Assembly (NCBI RefSeq): GCF_015207665.1
Contig: NZ_JADEWL010000065.1
Span: 1 to 36,237 of the forward strand
Direction of reading: 5' to 3'
DNA length: 36,237 nt
From: Plectonema cf. radiosum LEGE 06105
GTDB lineage: Bacteria; Cyanobacteriota; Cyanobacteriia; Cyanobacteriales; Nostocaceae
Program-made: the position numbers and the translations under genes
Part shown: positions 8,751 through 16,261 of the stretch, one piece after another
Layout of the letters: every line of letters begins with the position of its first letter
How positions within the stretch are numbered: the first letter of the stretch is position 1
The notes under the pieces: generated by a model
Databases searched by the model: none
What the model was told of the DNA's origin: nothing
Seen by the model: only the letters and a program-made list of their open reading frames with translations

Positions 8751-9521
8751 ATGAAACCTCTTTTAAAAGTCAATCAACTTAATAAATTTTACGGTCATAT
8801 TCAGGCTTGCAATGATATTTCTTTTGAACTTTTTCCCGGTCAAGTTCTGGGAATTGTTGGGGAATCTGGTTCCGGTAAGTCTACTTTGTTAAGTGCAATT
8901 GCCGGTAATTTACCTATTGAGCATGGTGATGTTACTTATATTAATAGTAGTGGTAATGGCTTAGAAGTTTTCCGTATTGCCGAGCCGAAACGCCGCGCTT
9001 TGATGCGAACCGAATGGGGTTTTGTGCGGCAAAATCCCCGCGATGGTTTGCGGATGAACGTGAGTGCTGGAGCAAATATCGGTGAGCGTTTGCTGGATGT
9101 TGGGGTGCGACATTACGGTAACATTCGTGAAGAAGCAGCACATTGGTTGCAGGAAGTTGAAATTGACCCAGTGCGGATAGATGATTTACCTACGACCTTT
9201 TCCGGAGGAATGCAGCAGAGGTTGCAATTAGCTCGTGTGTTAGTTTCACGACCTCGGTTAATTTTGATGGACGAACCCACCGGAGGTTTAGACGTATCAG
9301 TGCAAGCAAAGCTATTGGATTTGTTGCGATCGCTAGTTCGTTCTTTTGGTTTGAGCGTAATTTTAGTAACTCACGATATCGGTGTTGTCCGTTTGTTAGC
9401 CCATCGCTTGTTAGTGATGCAGAAAGGACGAGTTGTGGAATCGGGTTTAACCGATCAGGTACTTGATGATCCACAGCATCCTTATACGCAGCTTTTAGTT
9501 AGTGCAGCGTTAACACCGTAA
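8751..9521 (+). CDS. phnK: C-P lyase ATPase subunit PhnK
   Basis: This 256-residue ABC-type ATPase has Walker A GESGSGKST near residues 38-46, signature FSGGMQQRLQLARVL, Walker B LILMDEPTGGLD, and switch His in VTHDIG. Segments such as RNALMRTEW-like RRALMRTEWGFVRQNPRDGLR mark PhnK and not a transporter ATPase. In the known complex it docks on the PhnGHIJ core. No permease gene is near, in line with a non-transport role. It precedes phnL; the 173 bases between are almost wholly a duplicated repeat. Confidence 0.95.
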   Translation: MKPLLKVNQLNKFYGHIQACNDISFELFPGQVLGIVGESGSGKSTLLSAIAGNLPIEHGDVTYINSSGNGLEVFRIAEPKRRALMRTEWGFVRQNPRDGLRMNVSAGANIGERLLDVGVRHYGNIREEAAHWLQEVEIDPVRIDDLPTTFSGGMQQRLQLARVLVSRPRLILMDEPTGGLDVSVQAKLLDLLRSLVRSFGLSVILVTHDIGVVRLLAHRLLVMQKGRVVESGLTDQVLDDPQHPYTQLLVSAALTP

Positions 9522-9554
9522 TTAAAGGTTAAAGGTCAAAGGTTAAAAATTCAT

Positions 9555-9690
9555 AACTCATAACTCCCGTACAGACGTAGCAGTGCTACGTCTCTACAAC
9601 AACTCCGGTGGTACTAACTCCTAACTCATAACTCCCGTACAGACGTAGCAGTGCTACGTCTCTACAACAACTCCGGTGGTACTAACTCCT
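9555..9690. repeat. Perfect 68-bp tandem duplication with palindrome
   Basis: Two identical 68-base units follow each other between phnK and phnL. Each holds the palindrome AGACGTAGCA-G-TGCTACGTCT and a tail CAACTCCGGTGGTACTAACTC. A third, inverted copy of the palindromic part lies at the end of phnL. The hairpin could weaken read-through between the two genes, but no U-tract follows. Confidence 0.95.
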
Positions 9691-9694
9691 ATAT

Positions 9695-10438
9695 ATGATT
9701 ACACAAAATTTAGTGTCAACTAACAACAAACAACCAACAACTAACATTCCACATAATGTAGTTTTGCAGGCAGAAAATCTCAGTAAAAGCTTTACCCTTC
9801 ACAATCAAGGTGGAATTAATTTGCCGGTTATTGAAAATATGTCCTTTAACTTAAAAGCGGGTGAATGTATTGCTTTAGCTGGTGAATCAGGGACGGGAAA
9901 ATCAACTTTTATGCGCTGTCTATATGCTAATTATCGAGTTGATAGTGGTGCTGTTTGGGTGAAGCATGAAGGGGAATGGGTTGATTTGTGTCAGCTTAAA
10001 TCTTATGAATTACTAACAGTACGTCAGAAAACTATTGGATATGTTAGTCAATTTTTAAGAGTAATTCCTAGGGTTCCAGCTATCGATGTGGCTATTGAAC
10101 CTTTGTTAGAATTGGGAGTAGATAAAAAAGTTGCTTACGAAAAAATATCTGAATTATTTACTCGGCTAAATTTACCTCAACGTTTGTGGAATCTTTCTCC
10201 AACCACTTTTTCGGGAGGTGAAAAGCAACGTGTTAACATCGCTCGCGCACTTGCGGTAGATTATCCAATTTTATTATTAGATGAACCAACTTCGGCCTTA
10301 GATGCTAGTAATAGTCAAGTGGTTATTCAACTTTTACAAGAACGTAAACAAAATGGTTGTGCCATGGTGGGGATTTTTCATGACGAGGAAGTTCGTTCCC
10401 AACTTTGCGATCGCGAGTTAGGAATTGTAGAGACGTAG
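9695..10438 (+). CDS. phnL: C-P lyase subunit PhnL (ABC-type ATPase)
   Basis: The protein has 247 residues with Walker A GESGTGKST, signature FSGGEKQRVNIARAL, Walker B LLLDEPTSALD and FHDEEVR as switch region. SKSFTLHNQGG near the N-terminus and GYVSQFLRVIPRVPAIDVA are PhnL signatures. The N-terminal 20 residues (rich in N, T, Q) are repeat-derived, so a slightly later start could be native. The stop codon TAG is supplied by the palindromic repeat GTAGAGACGTAGC, so the last residues (VET) are repeat-encoded. Known role: with PhnG/H/I, nucleotide transfer that primes the phosphonate. Confidence 0.95.
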   Translation: MITQNLVSTNNKQPTTNIPHNVVLQAENLSKSFTLHNQGGINLPVIENMSFNLKAGECIALAGESGTGKSTFMRCLYANYRVDSGAVWVKHEGEWVDLCQLKSYELLTVRQKTIGYVSQFLRVIPRVPAIDVAIEPLLELGVDKKVAYEKISELFTRLNLPQRLWNLSPTTFSGGEKQRVNIARALAVDYPILLLDEPTSALDASNSQVVIQLLQERKQNGCAMVGIFHDEEVRSQLCDRELGIVET

Positions 10439-10462
10439 CAGTGCTACGTCTGTACGGGAGTT
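10428..10462. repeat. Inverted copy of the palindromic repeat at the phnL 3' end
   Basis: GTAGAGACGTAGCAGTGCT and the following CGGGAG tail match, in reverse orientation, the unit duplicated between phnK and phnL. The element provides the phnL stop codon. Confidence 0.9.
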
Positions 10463-10484
10463 AGGAGTGAGGAGTTAGGAATTT

Positions 10485-10600
10485 TTCACCTTTAACCTTT
10501 AACCTCTAACCTTGAACCTCTAACCTCTAACCTTTAACCTCTAACCTTTAACCTCTAATGTCCGATATACAATCCAAAATCTAAAATCCAAAATCCAAAA
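10485..10600. repeat. Heptamer array (AACCTTT/AACCTCT) and AATCCAAA units upstream of phnM
   Basis: About ten copies of AACCTYT run to about 10557, then several ATCCAAA/ATCTAAA units up to the phnM start. The complementary heptamer (GGTTAGA/GGTTAAA) follows phnM at 11745-11776, so phnM is flanked by inverted arrays. Confidence 0.9.
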
Positions 10601-10607
10601 TTATCTG

Positions 10608-11741
10608 ATGGAACAAATTTACACTAACTATCGGCTGCAACTCCCAAATGAAGAAGTTTTGGGAACGCTTATTGTAAAAAACGGTATCATTCGCGATATT
10701 CAACCGGGAATCTCCTCACAAGGACACAATGGTAGGGGAGATTATCTCATGCCTGGATTGATTGAGTTACATACTGATAATCTAGAAAAATGTATGTCTC
10801 CTCGTCCGGGTATTAAGTGGCCTCTCGAAGCGGCTGCGGTTTATCATGATCGGGATTTAGCAAGTGCTGGGGTGACTACTGTATGTGATGCGATCGCGAT
10901 CGGTGATGCTGCTGCTGGTTCACCTCGCTTGACTGAATTTTCACCGATGATTGATGTGATTTGTCAAGGTCAAGCAACGGGACGTTTTGCTGTAGAACAT
11001 TTGCTCCATCTGCGTTGTGAGTTATCTTTTGATAAAGTTTATGAAGTGACGGAAAGATATGCTGATAATCCTTTGTTATCACTTATTTCTTTAATGGATC
11101 ATACACCCGGTCAGCGTCAGTTTGTGCGGATTGATAAGTTTAAGGAATATTACATGGGGAAGCATGGAATAACCTCAGCGCAAATGGAAGAGTTTATTGA
11201 ATTCCGTCAGCAGGAACAGAAAAAATACGCATCGAAAAACCGTCGAGCATTGGTTGCTTTGAGTCATGCTAAAGGTATAACTCTTGCAACTCACGATGAT
11301 GCAACTATCGAACACGTACAAGAAGCGATTGAAAATAAAGCTCTAATTGCAGAGTTCCCCACGACTTTGGAGGCAGCGAAGGCTTCTCATGATGCAGGTT
11401 TGCAAGTTTTAATGGGTGCGCCGAATTTGGTTTTGGGTGGTTCTCATTCGGGTAATATTTCTGCAATGGAATTGATTTTACAAGATTTAGTAGACGTGAT
11501 TTCTTCTGATTACGTACCTCAAAGTTTGCTGCAATCAATCTTTATTATTGCGAATAAAACTGGTAAACCTATTTATCAAACCATGGGTTTAGTTAATAGC
11601 AATCCTGCAAAAGCAATTAATTTATTTCATGATAGGGGTAGTTTAGAAATTGGTAAACGCGCCGATTTTATTACAGTCCACGATGATGGAATAGTACCAC
11701 GTTTGACTTCAACTGTTTGTCAAGGGAAAAGAGTTGCATAA
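10608..11741 (+). CDS. phnM: PhnM, ribose-1-methylphosphonate 5-triphosphate diphosphatase
   Basis: This 377-residue canonical PhnM has metal-site ELHTDNLEKCMSPRPG, LHLRCELS, SLMDHTPGQRQF, ATHDDATIEH, AEFPTTLEAA and LMGAPNLVLGGSHSGN. It hydrolyses the triphosphate of the primed phosphonate-ribose, giving the substrate of PhnJ. Length and motifs are complete. It ends the cluster; neither phnP, phnN nor transporter genes follow, so the last pathway steps must be encoded elsewhere. Confidence 0.96.
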   Translation: MEQIYTNYRLQLPNEEVLGTLIVKNGIIRDIQPGISSQGHNGRGDYLMPGLIELHTDNLEKCMSPRPGIKWPLEAAAVYHDRDLASAGVTTVCDAIAIGDAAAGSPRLTEFSPMIDVICQGQATGRFAVEHLLHLRCELSFDKVYEVTERYADNPLLSLISLMDHTPGQRQFVRIDKFKEYYMGKHGITSAQMEEFIEFRQQEQKKYASKNRRALVALSHAKGITLATHDDATIEHVQEAIENKALIAEFPTTLEAAKASHDAGLQVLMGAPNLVLGGSHSGNISAMELILQDLVDVISSDYVPQSLLQSIFIIANKTGKPIYQTMGLVNSNPAKAINLFHDRGSLEIGKRADFITVHDDGIVPRLTSTVCQGKRVA

Positions 11742-11778
11742 TAAAGGTTAGAGGTTAGAGGTTAAAGGTTAAAGGTCT
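11742..11778. repeat. Heptamer array (GGTTAGA/GGTTAAA) after phnM
   Basis: Four to five heptamers begin just past the phnM stop, complementary to the array upstream of phnM. Confidence 0.85.
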
Positions 11779-11814
11779 ATATGTTAAAGGTGACTCGATT
11801 ATTCGTGGGGTTAG

Positions 11815-11874
11815 AAGTCGGGTTTTTAAGATAAATCTGGGTTGTAACAGACAATCATCATAAAAACCCGACTT
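11815..11874. terminator. Inverted repeat with 14-bp perfect arms, possible terminator
   Basis: AAGTCGGGTTTTTA at 11815-11828 is mirrored by TAAAAACCCGACTT at 11861-11874, with a 32-base loop. It lies between the convergent phnM and HD hydrolase genes and could end both transcripts. A related, less perfect copy is found at 30756-30817, so it may instead be a small dispersed repeat. Confidence 0.5.
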
Positions 11875-11948
11875 AGTACAGCTATTCGTCGAATTCACGT
11901 TATTTTATTTATAAACACGCTCTTAGAGGGTCGGTTCAAACTAAAATA

Positions 11949-12509
11949 TTAGAAGCTAAGTTCTTTGAGAATCTGCTCTAATTCAACGGTCATAAAATTA
12001 ACATTGTTTTGCTTATAAATCTTAAGCAATTCTCCATAAAACCATAATTTATCTTCTTTAGTACTGCTGAAATAATCCCATAATTTATCTCCTTGATTCC
12101 TATACCCGATTAAGAGACTTCTAGCATTGTGTAATTTATCTGCGAGAGATACTAATTTTACAGAATCGGAAGCATTGCGGATGTTTTGAATATATTTAAT
12201 TTTGCGTTCCTTCCACGGTGGTTTTGGTGTGATATCGGATTCTGTACAACCATCGACAATTTCGACAATCGTTTCACCAAATTGTTGACGGATTTCTTCG
12301 CGAGTTGCTTTACCTCCTTGATCTTCTACTGCATCATGAAGTAATCCTGCAATAGCTTCTTCTTCGGTACCTCCGGCTTCTAATATTAAGGCTGAAACTG
12401 AAAGTAAATGAGAAATATAAGGAATTTTATCTACTTTCCGGGTTTGATCGCAGTGTAATTGGGTAGCGTAAACTAAGGCTTGTTCAAATTTTTTTGTTAA
12501 TTTAGTCAT
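11949..12509 (-). CDS. HD-domain phosphohydrolase, (p)ppGpp-hydrolase (MESH1/SpoT)-like
   Basis: This 186-residue single-domain HD protein shows the His after YISHLL, the HD pair in LLHDAVED and a later D in VSLADKLHN, the metal-binding set of RelA/SpoT-type hydrolases. DQTRKVDKIPYISHL fits the family's start. No synthetase, TGS or ACT part is present, so it is like small alarmone hydrolases (MESH1). The substrate cannot be proven; (p)ppGpp or another nucleotide is likely. It follows the WYL regulator gene by only 13 bases on the same strand and is probably co-transcribed, which places it next to a nucleotide-signalling CRISPR system. Confidence 0.85.
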   Translation of the reverse strand: MTKLTKKFEQALVYATQLHCDQTRKVDKIPYISHLLSVSALILEAGGTEEEAIAGLLHDAVEDQGGKATREEIRQQFGETIVEIVDGCTESDITPKPPWKERKIKYIQNIRNASDSVKLVSLADKLHNARSLLIGYRNQGDKLWDYFSSTKEDKLWFYGELLKIYKQNNVNFMTVELEQILKELSF

Positions 12510-12522
12510 TTGTTAAAATATT

Positions 12523-13905
12523 TCAAAAATTAGAATACAATTTGGCTTCATTGTCAACTTCTTGCGCCATTTCCTGTCTTAGTTCTAAGGGAAGTAAAAT
12601 TTCGCACTTCGGTCTCCAGGCTCGCAGACGCATAATTACGTTGTTGTCGCGTTCTGTTTTATCTTTGTATCGAATGAATGCTTTGTAGTAAGCATCTTTT
12701 GAGGAACGATTTAAGAGGGTTTCTAAAAGTAGCTTTTGCTGTTGGGGTTGCTGTATTTGTTGTCGAATTAAATTTCGTGCTTGTTGGTAACTTATTTCTT
12801 TAAAAGTATCGTGTCTTTCCGTACCTTTAACGTAGCGTTGAGCAAAATCCCGGTCAAATCGCAAAAGCATTAATTGTGAAGGTAAATAAAAATCAAATCC
12901 CCAAGCTTCTGACATTTTTAAGGTTATTTCCGAAGGATTGGGTAAAGTTTTTTGATGATAGTGCTGTTGTAATTGCTGTGGTATTGCCGGATTTTTCCAT
13001 TCTAAAGATGTTATTTCTTGAACGTGGTCAAGTCGGAAGTTATACCAATGATGATTACGGTTGGGGCTATCTCCAAAACCACACAGATAAACTGCTCTTT
13101 GTACATAGTAAATGCATATTGGGTAAACGATACAATCAACGGTATCTGCAATTTTGGCACTAGAATATCTCAGCTTAATTGGTGGTATTGGTGGTTTTGT
13201 CCACAATTCCTTTAATTCCCATTGCCAGTTTTCCACCAAATCGATGGTACTTTTGGGAATTACATAATCAAGATGAACAAAAAACCTTTGTATTCCGTTG
13301 ATTTCTTGGGAATGGTTTTGCGCGATCGCAACTAAATCTTCATGGAGAAAGTTGAGTTCGTAAACATTAAATTTGACTTTATTTGCTTCATCTGTGACGC
13401 TCAGAGGGCGTAAAGGATACTCAGAGATTGCGTAATATTTATGATTTTTATAAACCAGCCATCCCAACTTTTCTAAAGTTTGCAAATCTCCTTGTAGGGA
13501 ACGACGAGTTACAGCAAATAAATTCTCTTTTAAGAGTTGATTTAACTTTGATTCATTAATATCAGCGTGAGAAATTAAAGATTTTTTCCACTCAACTTCT
13601 GCAATTCCGGTTTTAGAATTAAATAACCAGTCTGCCGTAGTTTTGGTACAGGGACAATTCACATCATCGTGTTTGGGAACCTCTTCCCCTTTAGTATGGG
13701 TAGAAGTAAAAAATAAATCTCGCCATTGTGCGTATGTAAATCCCTCTTCTAAATCTAAAGCTAGTCGTTGTGTGGACTCACCATATAAAGTATGCAACCA
13801 CACCCACAAACGAATTGGACGCAGTAAATTTTGTTTTAGAGAACCCCGTGCAAACCACTGTAATAGTTCCACTTGCGGAACATCCCGAAATACTTCTTCA
13901 ACCAC
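12523..13905 (-). CDS. WYL-type CRISPR-associated regulator, TIGR03985-like
   Basis: The 460-residue protein matches, as I remember it, the TIGR03985 family that occurs beside type III CRISPR loci of cyanobacteria. Residues 120-175 (RRSLQGDLQTLEKLGWLVYK) form a helix-turn-helix of the DeoR/WYL type. The middle (VQRAVYLCGFGDS, NFRLDHVQEI) is the WYL-like ligand-sensing fold, and the C-terminal third is family-specific. It is transcribed away from the csm operon across a 975-base gap, a common arrangement for a regulator of that operon. The signal it senses is unknown; a nucleotide or nucleic acid ligand is plausible for WYL domains. Confidence 0.8.
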   Translation of the reverse strand: MVEEVFRDVPQVELLQWFARGSLKQNLLRPIRLWVWLHTLYGESTQRLALDLEEGFTYAQWRDLFFTSTHTKGEEVPKHDDVNCPCTKTTADWLFNSKTGIAEVEWKKSLISHADINESKLNQLLKENLFAVTRRSLQGDLQTLEKLGWLVYKNHKYYAISEYPLRPLSVTDEANKVKFNVYELNFLHEDLVAIAQNHSQEINGIQRFFVHLDYVIPKSTIDLVENWQWELKELWTKPPIPPIKLRYSSAKIADTVDCIVYPICIYYVQRAVYLCGFGDSPNRNHHWYNFRLDHVQEITSLEWKNPAIPQQLQQHYHQKTLPNPSEITLKMSEAWGFDFYLPSQLMLLRFDRDFAQRYVKGTERHDTFKEISYQQARNLIRQQIQQPQQQKLLLETLLNRSSKDAYYKAFIRYKDKTERDNNVIMRLRAWRPKCEILLPLELRQEMAQEVDNEAKLYSNF

Positions 13906-14408
13906 TGTTCAAACCTTAAATTGTGATAACTCTAGATTAATCGAAGTTGGAAGCATTATCTTCCAAGTTTGATGAACGGGGGTAATAGTCTGCGAAGATT
14001 TTTCTGTGCTGTCGCAATCTTCTTAAAAATTCCTGTCTCAAAGCTGAAGTCGTCTCAACAGGGCTGACAAATTGAAAAATAGGTAAACCTGCAATTTACT
14101 CGTCTTGTCAAGACTTTTCTTATTAGACAGAGATTTCTGAACTTTGGGGTAATTTCCGCGACCAATAAAAGCATTAAATCAGTATTTATTTGCAAAAACA
14201 ACGGGTTTTTATTTTTTACAATAGTATACAAAAGTACTTTAATCATACGTTAATTAAATAAATTTTCATTGCCGCTTAAAGGGTTTTGTTGTTACCAGGG
14301 AGCGAGACGCTCCCACTACGAATAAATTACCCCGCATAATTAATGTGGTGGACTACTAGTACTCCACCACATTAATTTTGAATGGTTAGTTTTTCCCAAA
14401 ATTGTCTA

Positions 14409-14430
14409 GAGACGTTATGTATAACGTCTC
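14409..14430. repeat. 22-bp palindrome GAGACGTTAT...ATAACGTCTC
   Basis: Two 10-base arms with a 2-base centre. The TAGAGACGT border resembles the palindromic repeats near phnL and may belong to the same family. Confidence 0.7.
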
Positions 14431-14526
14431 TACAGCACGTCGGTAGACGAACAAACCCCTCATAACTTATGTGGTGAACTACTAGTACTCCACCACATTA
14501 ATTTTGAGGAGTTAAAATACCTCTTC

Positions 14527-14643
14527 GTAGGTTGGGTTAAGCGTTGGCGAAGCCTGTCCGACAGGACATAGCGCAACCCAACGCGGGTGCCGAGGCTCCA
14601 CTACATTTTGCTTCGCAACGCTTGCGCGAACAGCCCAACCTAC
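14527..14643. repeat. MITE-like repeat bounded by GTAGGTTGGG / CCCAACCTAC
   Basis: Ten-base perfect terminal inverted repeats enclose about 97 bases with internal hairpins (GCCTGTCCGACAGGAC, GCTTCGCAACGCTTGCGCG). It has no coding capacity. The GTAGGTTGGGTTAAGCG type of sequence is widely dispersed in cyanobacterial genomes. Confidence 0.75.
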
Positions 14644-14880
14644 AATCTTACATTGATTACCCCTCATAACTTATGTGGTGAACTACTAGTTTGTTTCACA
14701 AATCTTGAAGTAAACATAGTTTTGCTAGGAAATGGTGTCAAATAACAATGGGATACAGTTGTTTCCATTCCCACCAAGGGTTTTTAGCAGGTAAAGTTGA
14801 CAACTTATGGAATTACCCTCTTCCAATGTAGTTTATGATATAACCATCAATTAACAAGCAATCCGAAATCTAAAGTTGAA

Positions 14881-15186
14881 ATGGCTACTTACAATATTGA
14901 GTTAAAAGAAGATACTTTAAAAATTAGTTTTGGTGAACCTGCATCCAACGACCAGATTGTCAAGGATGCAGCAGCAAGATTGGAAGAAATGGCTGTGGGT
15001 GGGGAATTGCGGGGAGGGAAATTGCTGAAAATTACTGGTCCTGCATCTATTCCGGTAGCTTTTGTTTTAGCACATAGACTTTGCCATCTTTACGGTGCGA
15101 TCGCAATTTTTGATCCAAAATTGGGTAAATTTGTGATTTGTGTCACTCACAACCCTGAGTATAATCTGGGAGACTTAATAGATTGA
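14881..15186 (+). CDS. csx3: Csx3 (Crn3-type ring nuclease), single domain
   Basis: This 101-residue protein shows the Csx3 core: GPASIPVAFVLAHRLCHLYGAIAIFDPKLG, then THNPEYNLGDLID. The family's conserved His (LAHRLCH) and Asp (FDPKLG) are present. Csx3 is known to cleave cyclic tetra-adenylate, turning off type III signalling, and was earlier described as a Mn-dependent RNA deadenylase. Its size is that of a complete one-domain Csx3. It is first in the operon, 43 bases before a second, fused Csx3. The two domains are clearly related, so the pair probably arose by duplication. Confidence 0.85.
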   Translation: MATYNIELKEDTLKISFGEPASNDQIVKDAAARLEEMAVGGELRGGKLLKITGPASIPVAFVLAHRLCHLYGAIAIFDPKLGKFVICVTHNPEYNLGDLID

Positions 15187-15229
15187 TATTTGCTTGATGA
15201 GTTATTAGGGTAGACACTAATAAAAGATC

Positions 15230-16147
15230 ATGAATACATATAATATTCAACTTGAAGACGACATTTTAAAAGTTGGGTTTGCTAAACCTGCAAATGGCGA
15301 TCAAATTGTCCGAGATGCAGCAGTGCGTTTAGATGAGATGATAGCATCGGGGGAGTTTTCTGGGGGGAAGCTACTGAAAATAGATGGTCCTGCATCTTTA
15401 GCAGTATGCTATTTAATAGCCCATAAGATAGCTCATTTATATAGCGCGATCGCAATTTTCGATCCAAAAATCGGTAGACCAGGTTATAAGACTTTTATTA
15501 CAGCAGTTTCTCATACTCCAGCCTATAAAATAGGGGAAATTATCGAAACCGACGAACCGCAAAAGGATAAAATCAAGGTAAAAGTGATAATTTGCGGTCC
15601 TCCACAGTCGGGAAAATCTTGTTTGAGAGAAGGTTTAAAGCAAGCAATTACTAAGATTGAAAATGCACCTTATCCTTACGTAATTACCGCTTGTCCCGAT
15701 GGTGAAGGTGCATGGTTTTCAGAAGCAGCAAGAAGAGATTTAGAATTAGCAAGACGATTGAAAGATGAATATAAAGCGAAATTTACCCCAGAATTTGCGA
15801 CTAAAGCTGCGGGTTGGGTACGGAGTGCAAATACACCCTTGAATATTATTGATATTGGAGGAAGAAGAAGCGACGAAAATCGTGCGATTATGCGAGAAGC
15901 AACTCATGCTGTAATTTTATCGGGGAAAGAAGAAGAAATAGCTGAATGGAAGGAGTTTTGCGAATCGCTGGGGTTGCGAATAGTTGCGATTATTCGCAGT
16001 GATATTGAAGCGCAAGAAGATTTAATTGAATCGGAGTTTCCCGTATTGACTGGTAGAGTTCATGGGTTGGTAAGGGGTGAAGATGTTTCGCAACGGGAGA
16101 TTGTAAAGGTTTTAGCGCAGGTTTTAGTTAATCAGGTGAGGGGGTAA
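15230..16147 (+). CDS. csx3: Csx3-AAA fusion protein
   Basis: Residues 1-105 are a Csx3 domain (LAVCYLIAHKIAHLYSAIAIFDPKIG). From about 115 comes a P-loop ATPase domain: Walker A GPPQSGKS at 123-130, then DGEGAWFSEAARRD, and a Walker-B-like NIIDIGGR near 205. This Csx3-AAA architecture is known from cyanobacterial type III loci. The ring-nuclease part would degrade cyclic oligoadenylate; the ATPase part has no settled role and might control assembly or detect a nucleotide. It is followed by a 114-base gap and then cas10. Confidence 0.9.
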   Translation: MNTYNIQLEDDILKVGFAKPANGDQIVRDAAVRLDEMIASGEFSGGKLLKIDGPASLAVCYLIAHKIAHLYSAIAIFDPKIGRPGYKTFITAVSHTPAYKIGEIIETDEPQKDKIKVKVIICGPPQSGKSCLREGLKQAITKIENAPYPYVITACPDGEGAWFSEAARRDLELARRLKDEYKAKFTPEFATKAAGWVRSANTPLNIIDIGGRRSDENRAIMREATHAVILSGKEEEIAEWKEFCESLGLRIVAIIRSDIEAQEDLIESEFPVLTGRVHGLVRGEDVSQREIVKVLAQVLVNQVRG

Positions 16148-16261
16148 ATTATGGTGGAGAAAATGGATTCGATATATACAAGAACCCTCTTCTACCCATA
16201 TGTAGTAATTTTACAAAGTTGAGAATAATTTCACATCTAGGAATTTATTAATCGATGTCTT

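Larger units (their letters stand above)
14340..14690. repeat. Three copies of a palindromic repeat (TGTGGTGnACTACTAGT)
   Basis: Copy 1 (14340-14375) has perfect 13-bp arms TTAATGTGGTGGA / TCCACCACATTAA. Copy 2 (14467-14501) is nearly the same. Copy 3 (14661-14690) is only the left half and matches copy 2 over about 30 bases. Spacings of 127 and about 200 bases, together with the symmetry, make this a dispersed palindromic element, not a CRISPR array. Confidence 0.85.
13906..14880. other. Intergenic region between the WYL regulator and csx3, rich in repeats
   Basis: No convincing gene is seen. The regulator-proximal 370 bases are plain AT-rich sequence. From 14281 to 14690 the region is packed with palindromes (listed separately). 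The last 190 bases before csx3 are AT-rich and probably hold the operon promoter. No CRISPR repeat-spacer pattern is present. Confidence 0.7.

Noticed and set aside
10485-10557. AACCTTT/CTTTAACCT array as a Pho box upstream of phnM
   Set aside because: The period is 7 rather than the 11 of cyanobacterial Pho boxes, and the same heptamers appear downstream of the gene in reverse, so it is an STRR.
12876-13215. Plus-strand frames within the WYL regulator
   Set aside because: They mirror a well-supported minus-strand gene and show no protein-like pattern.
14055-14246. Minus-strand 63-codon frame upstream of the WYL regulator
   Set aside because: Low-complexity, no ribosome site, and composition like non-coding AT-rich sequence.
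14340-14690. Three similar palindromic repeats as a CRISPR array near the csm operon
   Set aside because: Spacing is 127 and about 200 bases, one copy is only half, and the units are perfect palindromes; a repeat-spacer period of 60-80 bases is absent.
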